DNA from: Syntrophaceae bacterium
Lineage (GTDB): Bacteria; Desulfobacterota; SM23-61
Length of the DNA stretch: 44,931 nucleotides
Assembly (NCBI GenBank): GCA_013388675.1
Contig: JACAEW010000034.1
Location: 1 to 44,931 of the forward strand
Reading direction: 5' to 3'
The notes under the pieces were generated by a model, which saw nothing but the letters and a program-made list of their open reading frames with translations, ran no database searches and had not been told where the DNA came from. How positions within the stretch are numbered: the first letter of the stretch is position 1; each line of letters begins with the position of its first letter. The translations under genes and the position numbers were made by a program. Below are positions 34,296 through 42,507 of this stretch, one piece after another.

Positions 34296-34720
34296 CGGAC
34301 CTTTACCTCCACGTTGAGGGAAACCGGCTCTTTCACTTTGGGCACCGTGATCACCAGGATCCCCTGGCGGTAGGAAGCTTTGAAATCATCGGACTTCAGC
34401 GGAAAAGGGATCCGAATGGTGCGCTGAAATTTCCCGTAATCGATCTCCATCTGATGGAGATGGGTTTTGGAGGAGGAAGACGGCTCTTTCCGGAACCCGC
34501 CGATAAACAGGATATCTTTATCGAAGGTCACCTGGATATCCTCCGCCTTCATGCCGGCAATCTCCATGACCACGACCAGGTGGTCTTCGGTTTCATAGAT
34601 ATCCATCGGCGGCGAAAAAGACCGATCCGGCTGATATCCCACCGGTTTCGGGTCTTTGAACATGTCGTTCATCATCCGGAAAACCTGATCCGTGAACTGG
34701 TCAAAATCTTTCGGCGGCAT
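34292..34720 (-). CDS. Small heat shock protein, Hsp20/alpha-crystallin family (lon-linked)
   Basis: A 142-residue ATP-independent holdase. The alpha-crystallin domain runs from about DIYETEDHLVVVMEIAGMK to the end, with the FRRT-type strand seen as FQRTIRIPFPLKSDDFKASY and the closing GILVITVPK. The N-terminal arm is short (MPPKDFDQFTDQVF). There is no clear C-terminal IxI tail; it ends in SLNVEVKVR. The stop overlaps the lon start (ATGA), so the chaperone and protease are made together. A sigma70-like promoter lies about 40 nt upstream. Confidence 0.93.
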   Translation of the reverse strand: MPPKDFDQFTDQVFRMMNDMFKDPKPVGYQPDRSFSPPMDIYETEDHLVVVMEIAGMKAEDIQVTFDKDILFIGGFRKEPSSSSKTHLHQMEIDYGKFQRTIRIPFPLKSDDFKASYRQGILVITVPKVKEPVSLNVEVKVR

Positions 34721-34755
34721 GGTCTCCTCCCCATCCCAACTCCAAATATAATTAG

Positions 34756-34784
34756 AGAGTAAGCATTAAAAAGGGTGGAGTCAA
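34756..34784 (-). promoter_or_regulatory. Predicted promoter for hsp20-lon
   Basis: On the minus strand TTGACT (34784-34779) and TACTCT (34761-34756) are 17 bp apart, about 35 nt before the hsp20 start at 34720. No CIRCE-type operator is visible. Confidence 0.5.
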
Positions 34785-34948
34785 GGGCCGAAGAAATGCG
34801 GAATTCTGAGTGGGAAATGCGGAATCTCAAAACCACTGCCGTTTTGGCGGCCTAAGGTAGGTTGAAGATGGGGGGCTTTTTTGGTAAGATTTCTTTGTTT
34901 GGCTCTTCCGCAAGGAAGGTTCGGTTTTTTTGATCTGGAGGTTGAATC

Positions 34949-35485
34949 ATGGCGGAGATCAAGAGCGCCGTTGAGCTGGCCATGGAAAGGACGAAGGGGC
35001 TTCGTCTTTCCCATGAAGAAATGGAAAAAATGAAGGAAGAAGAGATGCAGTCCAAGGCGGCGGGCCTGGTGAACCGCTTCCTGGAAGTGGATTTCCATCT
35101 CCGGGATGTGGAGAAAGAACTCGGAAAATTCGACCCCCGGCAACGCAAGCACCTGGAGCAACTATTCCTTCATCATCTCATCGAGGCGATGAATTTGGAC
35201 CGGGACAACGACCTGATCTTTCAGGGGCTGGAAACTTTTCTCCCGACCAGCGCCTGGACGGTAAAGAAGATTAAAGACCTGATCCAAAAATACCAGAGCA
35301 GGAAAAAGGATGAATTCCAGAAAACCCAGAACGATTTGCGCGCCGGGCTGGAACGTATGGGAATCAGCGGTTCGGCGGTGCGCCCCAAGGTCGAGGGAAG
35401 CCCGGAATGGGATAAGGCCCGGTCAGCCTTCAAACCACGCTTTGAAGAAGAGTTGAAAAAATTGAAAAAAGGGATCCTCCATTAG
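34949..35485 (+). CDS. Conserved-looking hypothetical helical protein
   Basis: A 178-residue, charged, mostly helical protein with no signal peptide, membrane segment or known catalytic motif that I can see. It opens MAEIKSAVELAMERTKGLRL, has a predicted coiled coil at about 22-60, a middle part with LEQLFLHHLIEAMNLDRDND and a Lys-rich C-terminus. A GGAGG lies 7 nt upstream of the ATG. It is transcribed away from hsp20-lon and ends 40 nt before a 2-hydroxyacid dehydrogenase, so the two may be co-transcribed. Function unknown. Confidence 0.8.
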   Translation: MAEIKSAVELAMERTKGLRLSHEEMEKMKEEEMQSKAAGLVNRFLEVDFHLRDVEKELGKFDPRQRKHLEQLFLHHLIEAMNLDRDNDLIFQGLETFLPTSAWTVKKIKDLIQKYQSRKKDEFQKTQNDLRAGLERMGISGSAVRPKVEGSPEWDKARSAFKPRFEEELKKLKKGILH

Positions 35486-35525
35486 ATCCCTCGACGAGCC
35501 GCTGCTCTGGAAACGGGGGCAATCC

Positions 35526-36482
35526 ATGGAATCGGTAGTCGTACCCGATGATTTTCCTTCCATCCTTTCGGGAACCGCAGCGCTGAAAAAGCTTGAGCAG
35601 TATGCCCGCGTTACGGTTTATACGAACCGAGCCTCCACTCCGGAGGAGCTGATCCAAAGGCTTCAGGGGGCCAAAGTGGCGGTCAATATACGGGCTTACT
35701 CCAAGTTTGATGAATCCCTTTTGAAAGCCTGCCCGAGCCTGAAAATGATCGCCGTCCTGGGAGTGGGTACGGACAATGTGGACCTGGCCACCGCTTCGCG
35801 CCTGGGTATTAAGGTAACCAACACCCCGGGTTTTTCCGCCGTTTCCGTGGCCGAACACACCTTGGCCTTGATGCTCGCCGCAGCCCGAAAAATACCGGCC
35901 CATGAGAGGGAGCTTCGTGCCGGACGATGGACCCGTTTTCCCATGACCCAGCTTCATGGGAAAAGAGTGGGGATCATCGGTTTTGGAAATATCGGGCGAC
36001 AATTCGCCGGACTGGCCAAAGGAATCGGGATGAAGGTTTGGGCCTGGACTTTCAACCCTAGCGCCCGGAGAGCCGAGGAAGCGGGAATTCAATTTGTGGA
36101 ATTCGATCGGCTATTATCCCAATCGGATGTGATTGCCGTAACCATCAAGGCGTCGGAAAAGACCCGGGGGCTCATCTCCCGTCAGGCCTTAGAAAGGATG
36201 AAACCCTCCTGCATCCTGGTGAACACGGCCCGCGCCAGCATCGTGGACACCGCGGCCATGATCGAGGCCCTTCAGAAGGGCAAGTTGGCCGCCGCGGCCC
36301 TGGATGTGTACGATCGGGAACCCCTTCCCGCCGACGACCCCATTCTTTCCCTGCCCAACGTGGTCATCTCCCCCCATAACGCCGGCATGACCCCGGAGGC
36401 CATCGAGCGGGGAAATGAAATGCTGGTGGAAAACATCATTTCCTTCCTGCAGGGGCGATTGATCAACGCAGTCAGCGGCTGA
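35526..36482 (+). CDS. D-isomer-specific 2-hydroxyacid dehydrogenase
   Basis: A 318-residue NAD(P)-dependent dehydrogenase. The Rossmann motif GFGNIG is at 152-157. The catalytic triad is R236 (NTARAS), E265 (DREPLP) and H284 (SPHNAGMT). VGTDNVDLATASRLGI is the usual substrate-side motif. It reduces a 2-oxo acid to the D-2-hydroxy acid or the reverse. The triad and length fit the phosphoglycerate/glycerate dehydrogenase-like group, but no ACT domain follows, so the substrate is open. It may be co-transcribed with the upstream hypothetical gene. Confidence 0.92.
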   Translation: MESVVVPDDFPSILSGTAALKKLEQYARVTVYTNRASTPEELIQRLQGAKVAVNIRAYSKFDESLLKACPSLKMIAVLGVGTDNVDLATASRLGIKVTNTPGFSAVSVAEHTLALMLAAARKIPAHERELRAGRWTRFPMTQLHGKRVGIIGFGNIGRQFAGLAKGIGMKVWAWTFNPSARRAEEAGIQFVEFDRLLSQSDVIAVTIKASEKTRGLISRQALERMKPSCILVNTARASIVDTAAMIEALQKGKLAAAALDVYDREPLPADDPILSLPNVVISPHNAGMTPEAIERGNEMLVENIISFLQGRLINAVSG

Positions 36483-36589
36483 TTTTGCCCCGGGGACACC
36501 GTGCGGCATAATGGATATTTCACCCGGGACGGGAGATATCTTGCTGCGCCTGAAACGGAAGAGGGCGAAGAGCGGTTCAGCGGAGGGGA

Positions 36590-36794
36590 TCCTTCAGAGC
36601 TCCGCCCTTCCGAAATGCGGTTAAGATAACCGCCTCTCTGAGGTTAAACCGCTTCTCCATCCAGAAAAACGGTCACTTCTCCCTCCGATGGAGTGAAGGG
36701 CGGGCTCTAAGGGGGATTCGGATCTTCGTATCCGGAGCCCTTGAATTCAATTAAACGAACCCAAGACCTCGGGGCGGTTCCGAACCGCTCTTCC
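36590..36794. repeat. Structured noncoding intergenic region
   Basis: The 312-bp gap 36483-36794 holds no gene. AGAGCTCCGCCCTTC near 36597 pairs with GAAGGGCGGGCTCT near 36697 (one bulge), enclosing smaller hairpins such as GCGGTT-AAGAT-AACCGC. At the 3' end, near 36775-36790, GCGGTT and AACCGC form a short hairpin beside the hsp20 stop. These could be terminator hairpins between the convergent genes or a dispersed palindromic element. Confidence 0.5.
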
Positions 36795-37244
36795 TTATTC
36801 TCCTGGTACTTCAACCTCGATCTTTTTGGGAAGGTAATGCTCATCGATCGGGGCGGTAATCTCTAGGATCCCATCGTGATACTTGGCCTGGATCTCGTCC
36901 GTCTTCACGCCCTCGGGAATGGGGATGGTGCGCCGAAATTGGCCGTACCATAATTCCTGCCGAACCCATGACTCCTCCGGAATGTCCTTCTCCCTTTTCC
37001 GTTCCCCCTCGATGGTCAAGCATCCCTGGCCGGCATTTAATTGGACATCTTGGGGGCTGACCCCGGGCAGTTCCACTTTTACGACGAAGCTGCCGTTGCG
37101 CCGGAAACTTTCCACCGGGGGGGAAGAATAGATCTCTTCCTCGGAAAAGCCGGATGTCTCCATGAAATCTCGAAAGAATCGATCCAGGTCCCAACTCAAT
37201 TCAGCAAGATCTTTAATTGGATCCCATTTCATTAAGTTCGCCAT
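36795..37244 (-). CDS. Small heat shock protein, Hsp20/alpha-crystallin family
   Basis: A 149-residue holdase chaperone. It begins MANLMKWDPIKDLAELSWDL, typical of bacterial class A Hsp20. The alpha-crystallin domain starts near VESFRRNGSFVVKVELPGV and includes LTIEGERKREK, FRRTIPIPEGVKTDEIQAKY and DGILEITAPI. The start at 37244 has AAAGGAGG upstream; the frame beyond it to 37370 belongs to the neighbouring gene region. It follows another hsp20 by 52 nt, and both probably share the promoter at 38279-38307. Confidence 0.94.
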   Translation of the reverse strand: MANLMKWDPIKDLAELSWDLDRFFRDFMETSGFSEEEIYSSPPVESFRRNGSFVVKVELPGVSPQDVQLNAGQGCLTIEGERKREKDIPEESWVRQELWYGQFRRTIPIPEGVKTDEIQAKYHDGILEITAPIDEHYLPKKIEVEVPGE

Positions 37245-37296
37245 GGACTTTACCTCCTTTCCGATAGGGTGCGTTACCTTGGCGTTGCTTTTCGGA

Positions 37297-37773
37297 TTAA
37301 TCGGCTTCCACTTTGATTTGCTTGGGAAGCTGGTCCTTGTCCATCGGTGCGGAGATTTCCAGCACCCCATTATGGTACTTGGCTTTGATCTTATCCGCCT
37401 TTAGACCTTTGGGAATGGGCAGGGCTCTTCGGAAAGAGCCATAGAAGACTTCTTTTTTCCGGAAATCCTTCCTTTTGACCTCCTTATCGGTCTTGCGCTC
37501 TCCCTGGATTATTAGGCGATCCCCCTCCACCGTTACCTGTACGTCTTTGGGATCGATTCCGGGCAAATCGGCCTTGACGATGTAATTGCCCTCCTTATGG
37601 TACGTTTCCACGCGGGGGGCCCACCGGGGAAGCTGACGATCCCTGTCGATCCAGGTTGGCTCCAGGAGGTCCTCTTCAAAATCTTCGAAAAAATCCTCAA
37701 AGTCCCAATCCCAGGCCCTGCCACCCGGTCTCCATGGGACTTTCGGTCTCCACTTGACAATACTATTTTTCAT
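37297..37773 (-). CDS. Small heat shock protein, Hsp20/alpha-crystallin family, acidic N-terminus
   Basis: A 158-residue Hsp20. The N-terminal arm is unusual: after IVKWRPKVPWRPGG comes a strongly acidic, aromatic run at about 20-37 (WDWDFEDFFEDFEEDLLE). The alpha-crystallin domain is standard (VETYHKEGNYIVKADLPGI, RLIIQGERKTD, FRRALPIPKGLKADKIKAKY, NGVLEISAPM). AGGAAGGAGG precedes the start. It lies between the SPW membrane protein gene and the second hsp20, all on the minus strand. Confidence 0.94.
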   Translation of the reverse strand: MKNSIVKWRPKVPWRPGGRAWDWDFEDFFEDFEEDLLEPTWIDRDRQLPRWAPRVETYHKEGNYIVKADLPGIDPKDVQVTVEGDRLIIQGERKTDKEVKRKDFRKKEVFYGSFRRALPIPKGLKADKIKAKYHNGVLEISAPMDKDQLPKQIKVEAD

Positions 37774-37992
37774 GTTTTCCTCCTTCCTATTCCGGCTTTG
37801 CTTCTTCTGCCGGAATTCGTGGTGATCGAAGATTTTTTATCCTTCGTGAGGTCGAAGAGAAAAGTCTTAAGTTTTCCTTTCCTCTTCAGGTGGAAAAAAA
37901 TTTTTCTGCAAAAAAGGATGATCCAAGGAAGGATTGACAAACCCAAAGCAGATGATCGGCCCGTACCGATAATCCAGGACCGGGAAAGCTAC

Positions 37993-38196
37993 TTAGGCTA
38001 CCTTTTTTTCCGGGTGCCTCATTCCAGGTAAACCAATGAAAGCACCCATGAGCCCAATGATGGCCACGATGGCTCCTACCACGATGTTATTCATGGACAT
38101 GCCCGTTATCTCCCTATACCCCATAACAAAAGGAGAGATGACGAGCCAGATCCCCAGCAGTGTCTGGAAGATCATCCAATAGCGAAGGCGTCCCAT
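37993..38196 (-). CDS. Small SPW-repeat membrane protein
   Basis: A 67-residue protein with two membrane helices. The first contains LGIWLVISPFVMGY, the W-x3-SPF core of SPW-repeat proteins; the second is IVVGAIVAIIGLMGAFIGL. One repeat only. Its function is unknown in the family. AGGAGG lies just upstream. It is the first gene after the promoter at 38279 and is followed 219 nt later by two hsp20 genes, suggesting a stress-linked membrane role, by position only. Confidence 0.8.
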   Translation of the reverse strand: MGRLRYWMIFQTLLGIWLVISPFVMGYREITGMSMNNIVVGAIVAIIGLMGAFIGLPGMRHPEKKVA

Positions 38197-38278
38197 TCTA
38201 TTTCACCTCCTCTTTCTTACTTGGGATTGTCATCCTTCCTATTCGGGAATATTTGGGATATGGGTTTTTTCCGGTAGG

Positions 38279-38307
38279 ATAATAATCATCGAAGCGGCCT
38301 TTGTCAA
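38279..38307 (-). promoter_or_regulatory. Predicted promoter for SPW-hsp20-hsp20
   Basis: On the minus strand TTGACA (38307-38302) and TATTAT (38284-38279) are 17 bp apart, near-consensus sigma70. It lies about 80 nt before the SPW gene. Confidence 0.65.
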
Positions 38308-38425
38308 GACTTTAACAACCTTGCCTCAGAGTTTCTACGGCATGTTTAACTAATTAAAATTATTTATATTTTTTAATCCGAAGGGAGAGGATGGTTTCTG
38401 ACTTCCCTCCGAGGAATCCTCGTTT

Positions 38426-40153
38426 TTAACGAATCAAGAGTCCCCTCGTAAACCTCGGGTCAATTCGGTCCGCGGGAGAAATTCTTGCGTATTGTTCCTC
38501 AAGCAAATGAAAACAATAATCCCAAAATCTTTGTAGGGAAATCCTTCTTCCCTCCTCTTTCGCAACGGATTTCATCCAATCGTATATTTCCTTGCGAAGT
38601 TCCCTTCTTAGAACCCGCAGTCCTGCCTCTTTCGGTTCAAAAAAGAGCCGAAGGAGGATGGGGAGTTGACCCTTTTCAATCGGCATGAAGGAAAAAACAT
38701 TCTTAAGAATTCGATTCCCCCAAGAGGTAAGCAGGATGGTGGCCAGAGTCATATCTTCCCAGCGACTCGGATAATACCCCCTCCAGTCGGTTTCTTTAAG
38801 TTTCCTGGGGGAAAGGCCCAAATGATCGACAAGGAATTGGGTCGCGGCGTCGATCATTTCCAGAAACAATCCCATCTCTTGGAGGTCCTCTAGGGTTTCG
38901 AAATCCATATAAAGGCCATTTCGGTAGAGAGCGGGGCGTTTCCGAAGGAGGCCTTTCATCATTTCACCGTGGGGAGAATCCAAAAAGGCCAAATGATGCC
39001 GGTTTCCCTCGAGCCAAGGACCCTTGAAAATCGCCTCGGCCCTTTTCTTCAAAAGAAGAGTGCTTCCGAACCCACACTGAAAGATTTTTTGCGGGGAAAC
39101 CGACCGGAGAATATTTTCCGGTGGGGCTGCCTTTTCGCGGCATAATGTCTGGAGACCCAAGTTCAGGTAGTGAAAAACCTTCCTTCCCACCCGTTCCATT
39201 TCTTCCCGGGAAAAGTCAGCCAGAGATTCGGCTATGATCGCTTTGTTGAAAAGGGAGACCAGCTCGGCCCGGACGGCGTGTCTTTCTGAGGGATGGTCCA
39301 AGCGGCGGAGAGCCGAGGAAAAAACGGGGCTAACTCCTTGAAGGATTAAAGGGAACGCAGAAGCCAAGCCGTTTTCCCCCGGCTCCCGGGGAATAAAGGG
39401 TTTCCCCTCCAGGCTAGCTGTCCGCGGATTCACGAACCGGTAGATTTCCAGGGCCTCTTGAAAATCGGGAAATCCCAGGTCCGCCAGCCGGGCATTCCGC
39501 CAACGATACGCGGCCTCCTCTAAATCCGATTCCAGCTCCCAGATGATCCCCTCCATCACTCTCCGGTACAGGTCCGAATCAAGGTGAAGGAATTTTTTCA
39601 GAAAGGCCTGAAGAATGTCGCGGGATCGTTCATCCTTGAAAGAGACCGAGTAAAGACTCTCTAACGAGACGGCAGGAGGCTCTTCTTCCATGCGAAGCGG
39701 GTCCTTTCCCTGCTTGGTAACCTGGATGAATTTTTTCAGGACAAAAATAATCACCTCCAGGTCAGCGGTTCGGACAAATTGCTCAAATTTTTCATCCCCG
39801 CATTCCGTCATGATTTCCATCCATTCAAGGATTTTCTCGGGGATTAAGCGGTCTTTTCTCCAGGCATCCAGGTCTACCAAATACTGAAATTGCTGGGGAG
39901 TCACAAGATTGAGAAGCTCAAGGCAATCCCTCTTCCCAACTTCCTGAACCGTCATGAAAATCTCCCATTCGGGGAGAGTTCGGGCCAACTCCTCCGGTTT
40001 TTCCGCAAGCAGGATGGCGTCAAGCCTTGCCTTGCCCCGTTTCCGGAGAATCCTTTCCAATTGGTTCTTGCGAGGGACAAAACGCAGGTCTTCGTCCCCT
40101 CCCGCCGGAGTTACCGGCAAAGGGGCAAGAAATGAATTTTTTGCTGCATTCAA
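38426..40153 (-). CDS. DUF6178-like protein of unknown function
   Basis: A 575-residue, soluble, helix-rich protein. It resembles the DUF6178 proteins found mainly in Desulfobacterota: NQLERILRKRGKARLDAILL near the N-terminus, FMTVQEVGKRDCLELLNLV, EFARGC-less acidic helices, and a C-terminal part with DWRGYYPSRWEDMTLATILL. No catalytic motif is apparent. GGGGGAAC lies just upstream of the ATG at 40153. It is the last of three minus-strand genes after a glycosidase-like gene and a 130-residue protein. The family assignment is from memory of its typical N-terminal layout; function is unknown. Confidence 0.75.
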   Translation of the reverse strand: MNAAKNSFLAPLPVTPAGGDEDLRFVPRKNQLERILRKRGKARLDAILLAEKPEELARTLPEWEIFMTVQEVGKRDCLELLNLVTPQQFQYLVDLDAWRKDRLIPEKILEWMEIMTECGDEKFEQFVRTADLEVIIFVLKKFIQVTKQGKDPLRMEEEPPAVSLESLYSVSFKDERSRDILQAFLKKFLHLDSDLYRRVMEGIIWELESDLEEAAYRWRNARLADLGFPDFQEALEIYRFVNPRTASLEGKPFIPREPGENGLASAFPLILQGVSPVFSSALRRLDHPSERHAVRAELVSLFNKAIIAESLADFSREEMERVGRKVFHYLNLGLQTLCREKAAPPENILRSVSPQKIFQCGFGSTLLLKKRAEAIFKGPWLEGNRHHLAFLDSPHGEMMKGLLRKRPALYRNGLYMDFETLEDLQEMGLFLEMIDAATQFLVDHLGLSPRKLKETDWRGYYPSRWEDMTLATILLTSWGNRILKNVFSFMPIEKGQLPILLRLFFEPKEAGLRVLRRELRKEIYDWMKSVAKEEGRRISLQRFWDYCFHLLEEQYARISPADRIDPRFTRGLLIR

Positions 40154-40222
40154 TCGAGTTCCCCCATTTATCGTCTTAATGGAATACCGCTCTGTATCCC
40201 CCCTGCGGAAAAGGAAATCGGA

Positions 40223-40615
40223 TCATATTCGGGGCAGGACATATTTCTTCACCCATTCATCCACCGCTAGGAATTTCCCGGTTCCAATGTCGAATTGGAT
40301 TTTTGCATTCCCCTTGCCGGCGGGTCTTTCGCGGGCGATGTCTCGAAGGATGTTTTGAACCAGCCGCTCCACCTCTTCGCCCGAAAGCTGGTATTCCTTG
40401 AGCAACGCCTGGACTCCCTGAGGGTTTCGGCAATCAACAATAAACTGCCGCAGCTCCTGTTCCTGAATACTCCTTATTTCTTCTAGGGGCTTATTCATCC
40501 GCTGGGCAATCCAGGCCGCGCGCAGATAGTTCCTTTTTCGCAGCTCCCAGGCAAGTTCTATACCGAGGTTCTTTTCTTCGTCTGACGAGGGAATCGGTTC
40601 CATCGCTTTTCCCAT
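40223..40615 (-). CDS. Hypothetical protein, possible partner of the DUF6178-like protein
   Basis: A 126- to 130-residue helical protein (start at 40615 or 40603, the latter giving MEPIPSSDEEKNL). It contains ELAWELRKRNYLRAAWIAQR and a C-terminal KIQFDIGTGKFLAVDEWVKK. No known domain is recognised. Its first 125 nt overlap the end of the glycosidase-like gene in another frame, and 69 nt separate it from the DUF6178-like gene. Coding is supported by the sensible composition and the operon position. One of the two overlapping ends may be mis-called. Confidence 0.65.
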   Translation of the reverse strand: MGKAMEPIPSSDEEKNLGIELAWELRKRNYLRAAWIAQRMNKPLEEIRSIQEQELRQFIVDCRNPQGVQALLKEYQLSGEEVERLVQNILRDIARERPAGKGNAKIQFDIGTGKFLAVDEWVKKYVLPRI

Positions 40616-41828
40616 CGTTTTGAATCCAGCCTTTTAATTTCCTGTATAGCTGTTTTATATTCCTCCGGGGATTCCTATAAAATTCTTCAGGGTCCATATC
40701 GATCCAATCCCCCAGCGGTTCCTTTGCAGCCCTCCGGCGAGAAACGCGGGCGATGGCCTCCGCCGGCTTCTTGGGCGCTCCGTACCAATGAAAGACCCCG
40801 AAATACCGTTCATGAACGAGGTCCTTCAGCGGGGGGGTATCCCATAAAATCGGGTCATAATCCCCATAGCACCAAGGCAAGGCGCCCTGAATTCCATACT
40901 CCCGGAGGCTTTCCAGGACCTTTCGATAGAACCATTCCCCCTCTTCTTCCGATACCAAGACCCTATCTCCCAGCTTTTTTTCATCCGCCTGGGAGGGAAT
41001 TCCGCCCGATGGCTTAAAGGGTACACCGAATTCCTCCAGGATGACTTCTTTGCCCCCCAGCCATTGGGTCAGAAGGGCGAGGAAGAGGGGAATTCTTTCA
41101 TCCAGGGGACCTTCCCCCCAGGGGGCATAACCAGGGTAAGCGTGCATGGAGAGGACGTCACAAAATGGGGCGGATTCCCGGGGTCCTAGAAGAGTATTAT
41201 TTTCCAGGTCTCCCTGGTGGAGGCCGAGGGTAATGGGAAGGTGCCCATCCCGCCGCTTCAGCTCGCTAACCATCTCCTCCAGCCACCCTTTGGCGTCGTC
41301 TTTCGAGGAGGGAAGAGCCAGGTTCGAGGGCTCATTCCCTAAATCCCATCCCCAAACCGCCGGGTGTCCTTGCAAGGCATTGCTGGTTTCGTGAAGGAGA
41401 AGCTTTTGGGCTTTCCTAAGTTCCCGCTCCTTGTAGAAATTCCGGACTGTCGCCGATTGAATTCCGCCCCCCGAAAAGATTGGAAATCGATTTTTCTTCT
41501 TTTTGGGTTCCAACATCCAGGGGGGGAGCCAATTGACCCCGCTCATGTGCCCGCAGAAAAAAGTTGGAAGAATCTTCAACCCGGCGTCGTTAGCCAGACT
41601 GGCAACTCGGACCAGGTGATTTAAGGCACTCACCGAGATTCGATTGATCTCCGGCTGAAAATCCTCCCAGAGCAGAAAGATTCTCACCAATTCAAAACGA
41701 AACTCGGCGAGTCGGGCAAAGTCTCTCTTGGCCAGCGCGGGGTCGAAATTAAACCACCAGTACATGGCCTTTTCCGGGGGCCAGTAATTAATTCCTATGA
41801 GGAAATCATTCCGAACCTTCGATCCCAT
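40491..41828 (-). CDS. GH5-like (clan GH-A) glycoside hydrolase, cytosolic
   Basis: A 445-residue TIM-barrel glycosidase-like protein. Clan GH-A features are GINYWPP at the start of the barrel, RIFLLWEDFQP, the acid/base in WDLGNEPSN (E166) and the nucleophile in VILEEFG (E265 or E266), with the paired SMHAYPGY before it. It has no signal peptide, so it should act inside the cell, unlike secreted cellulases or mannanases. It is the first gene of a minus-strand unit. The last 45 residues, after KLKGWIQNDG, overlap the next gene in a different frame and look unlike a glycosidase domain, so the natural end may be earlier or the tail an extension. Substrate unknown. Confidence 0.82.
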   Translation of the reverse strand: MGSKVRNDFLIGINYWPPEKAMYWWFNFDPALAKRDFARLAEFRFELVRIFLLWEDFQPEINRISVSALNHLVRVASLANDAGLKILPTFFCGHMSGVNWLPPWMLEPKKKKNRFPIFSGGGIQSATVRNFYKERELRKAQKLLLHETSNALQGHPAVWGWDLGNEPSNLALPSSKDDAKGWLEEMVSELKRRDGHLPITLGLHQGDLENNTLLGPRESAPFCDVLSMHAYPGYAPWGEGPLDERIPLFLALLTQWLGGKEVILEEFGVPFKPSGGIPSQADEKKLGDRVLVSEEEGEWFYRKVLESLREYGIQGALPWCYGDYDPILWDTPPLKDLVHERYFGVFHWYGAPKKPAEAIARVSRRRAAKEPLGDWIDMDPEEFYRNPRRNIKQLYRKLKGWIQNDGKSDGTDSLVRRRKEPRYRTCLGAAKKELSARGLDCPADE

Positions 41829-42051
41829 ATCCGGACTTCCTTCCAGTTCTGTTTCCCAACCTTTCTTGGAGCCTCCCGTTTCAATTCGATAATGGATTTT
41901 TTCCCATCCCGGCCTCCGCCCGAAAACAGTACTGGGATCATCAAGACCGCGAAGGCTCCCCCCTTATTCAAGTTAATTATATTATTTAATTTAATTGAAT
42001 GAAAACCAATGGTTAACTTGATTGTCCCGGCGATGTAAGCGGTTACTTTTT

Positions 42052-42080
42052 TTAATAATCATGATTATTGAACATGTCAA
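42052..42080 (-). promoter_or_regulatory. Predicted promoter with operator-like palindrome for the glycosidase operon
   Basis: On the minus strand TTGACA (42080-42075) and TATTAA (42057-42052) are 17 bp apart. The perfect 16-bp palindrome AATAATCATGATTATT (42054-42069) fills most of the spacer and overlaps the -10 box, a position suited to repression. The gap 41829-42155 is AT-rich and otherwise empty. Confidence 0.55.
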
Positions 42081-42127
42081 GTATATCGGAAAAAAGCCCT
42101 TAATGGGTATTGAAGATGATCCCGGAT

Positions 42128-42156
42128 TTGACAATAAGATAACAATTTTATATATT
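42128..42156 (+). promoter_or_regulatory. Predicted plus-strand promoter upstream of the second PAS gene
   Basis: TTGACA at 42128-42133 and TATATT at 42151-42156 with a 17-bp spacer. It diverges from the promoter at 42052-42080. The leader to the PAS gene at 42508 would be about 345 nt and would run antisense to the small ORF at 42156-42317. Confidence 0.6.
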
Positions 42157-42317
42157 TATAAGGGCTCTCCTTTGGGGTATCGAATTTGCTCAATCCTTTG
42201 AACGGAATTCCTCGCCTTTAAAAGGCGGGCGAGGTTTTCATAATCGTCAATCCCTTCAACCAAGGGACTCTTATCAGCGAAATCAGACTTCTTTTGCAAG
42301 CTCGGTCTTTGCTTCAT
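42156..42317 (-). CDS. Possible 53-residue small protein
   Basis: The ORF starts MKQRPSLQKKSDFADK at 42317, with AGGAGGG about 7 nt upstream, and ends LLKARNSVQRIEQIRYPKGE plus two residues. Composition is protein-like (charged, few rare residues), but I recognise no family. It might be the remnant of a larger gene. Its 3' end touches the -10 box of the plus-strand promoter at 42151-42156. Assigned on Shine-Dalgarno and composition alone. Confidence 0.4.
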   Translation of the reverse strand: MKQRPSLQKKSDFADKSPLVEGIDDYENLARLLKARNSVQRIEQIRYPKGEPL

Positions 42318-42507
42318 CCCAATCCCTCCTGTTAAGGTAAGATGGAAAGGGAGGACGTTTTTTTCCTTTGCCTTCAATCGATAGTAGGAGGTTGGGGATG
42401 AAGACGGTGGCCCCAAAGAGGGCTCGGGGATAAATCCTGTGGCGCTCCGACAGGATGGGAAGGAATCGTCTGCTGCCGTCGGCCATAAATCAACAAGGAG
42501 GGGTTGC

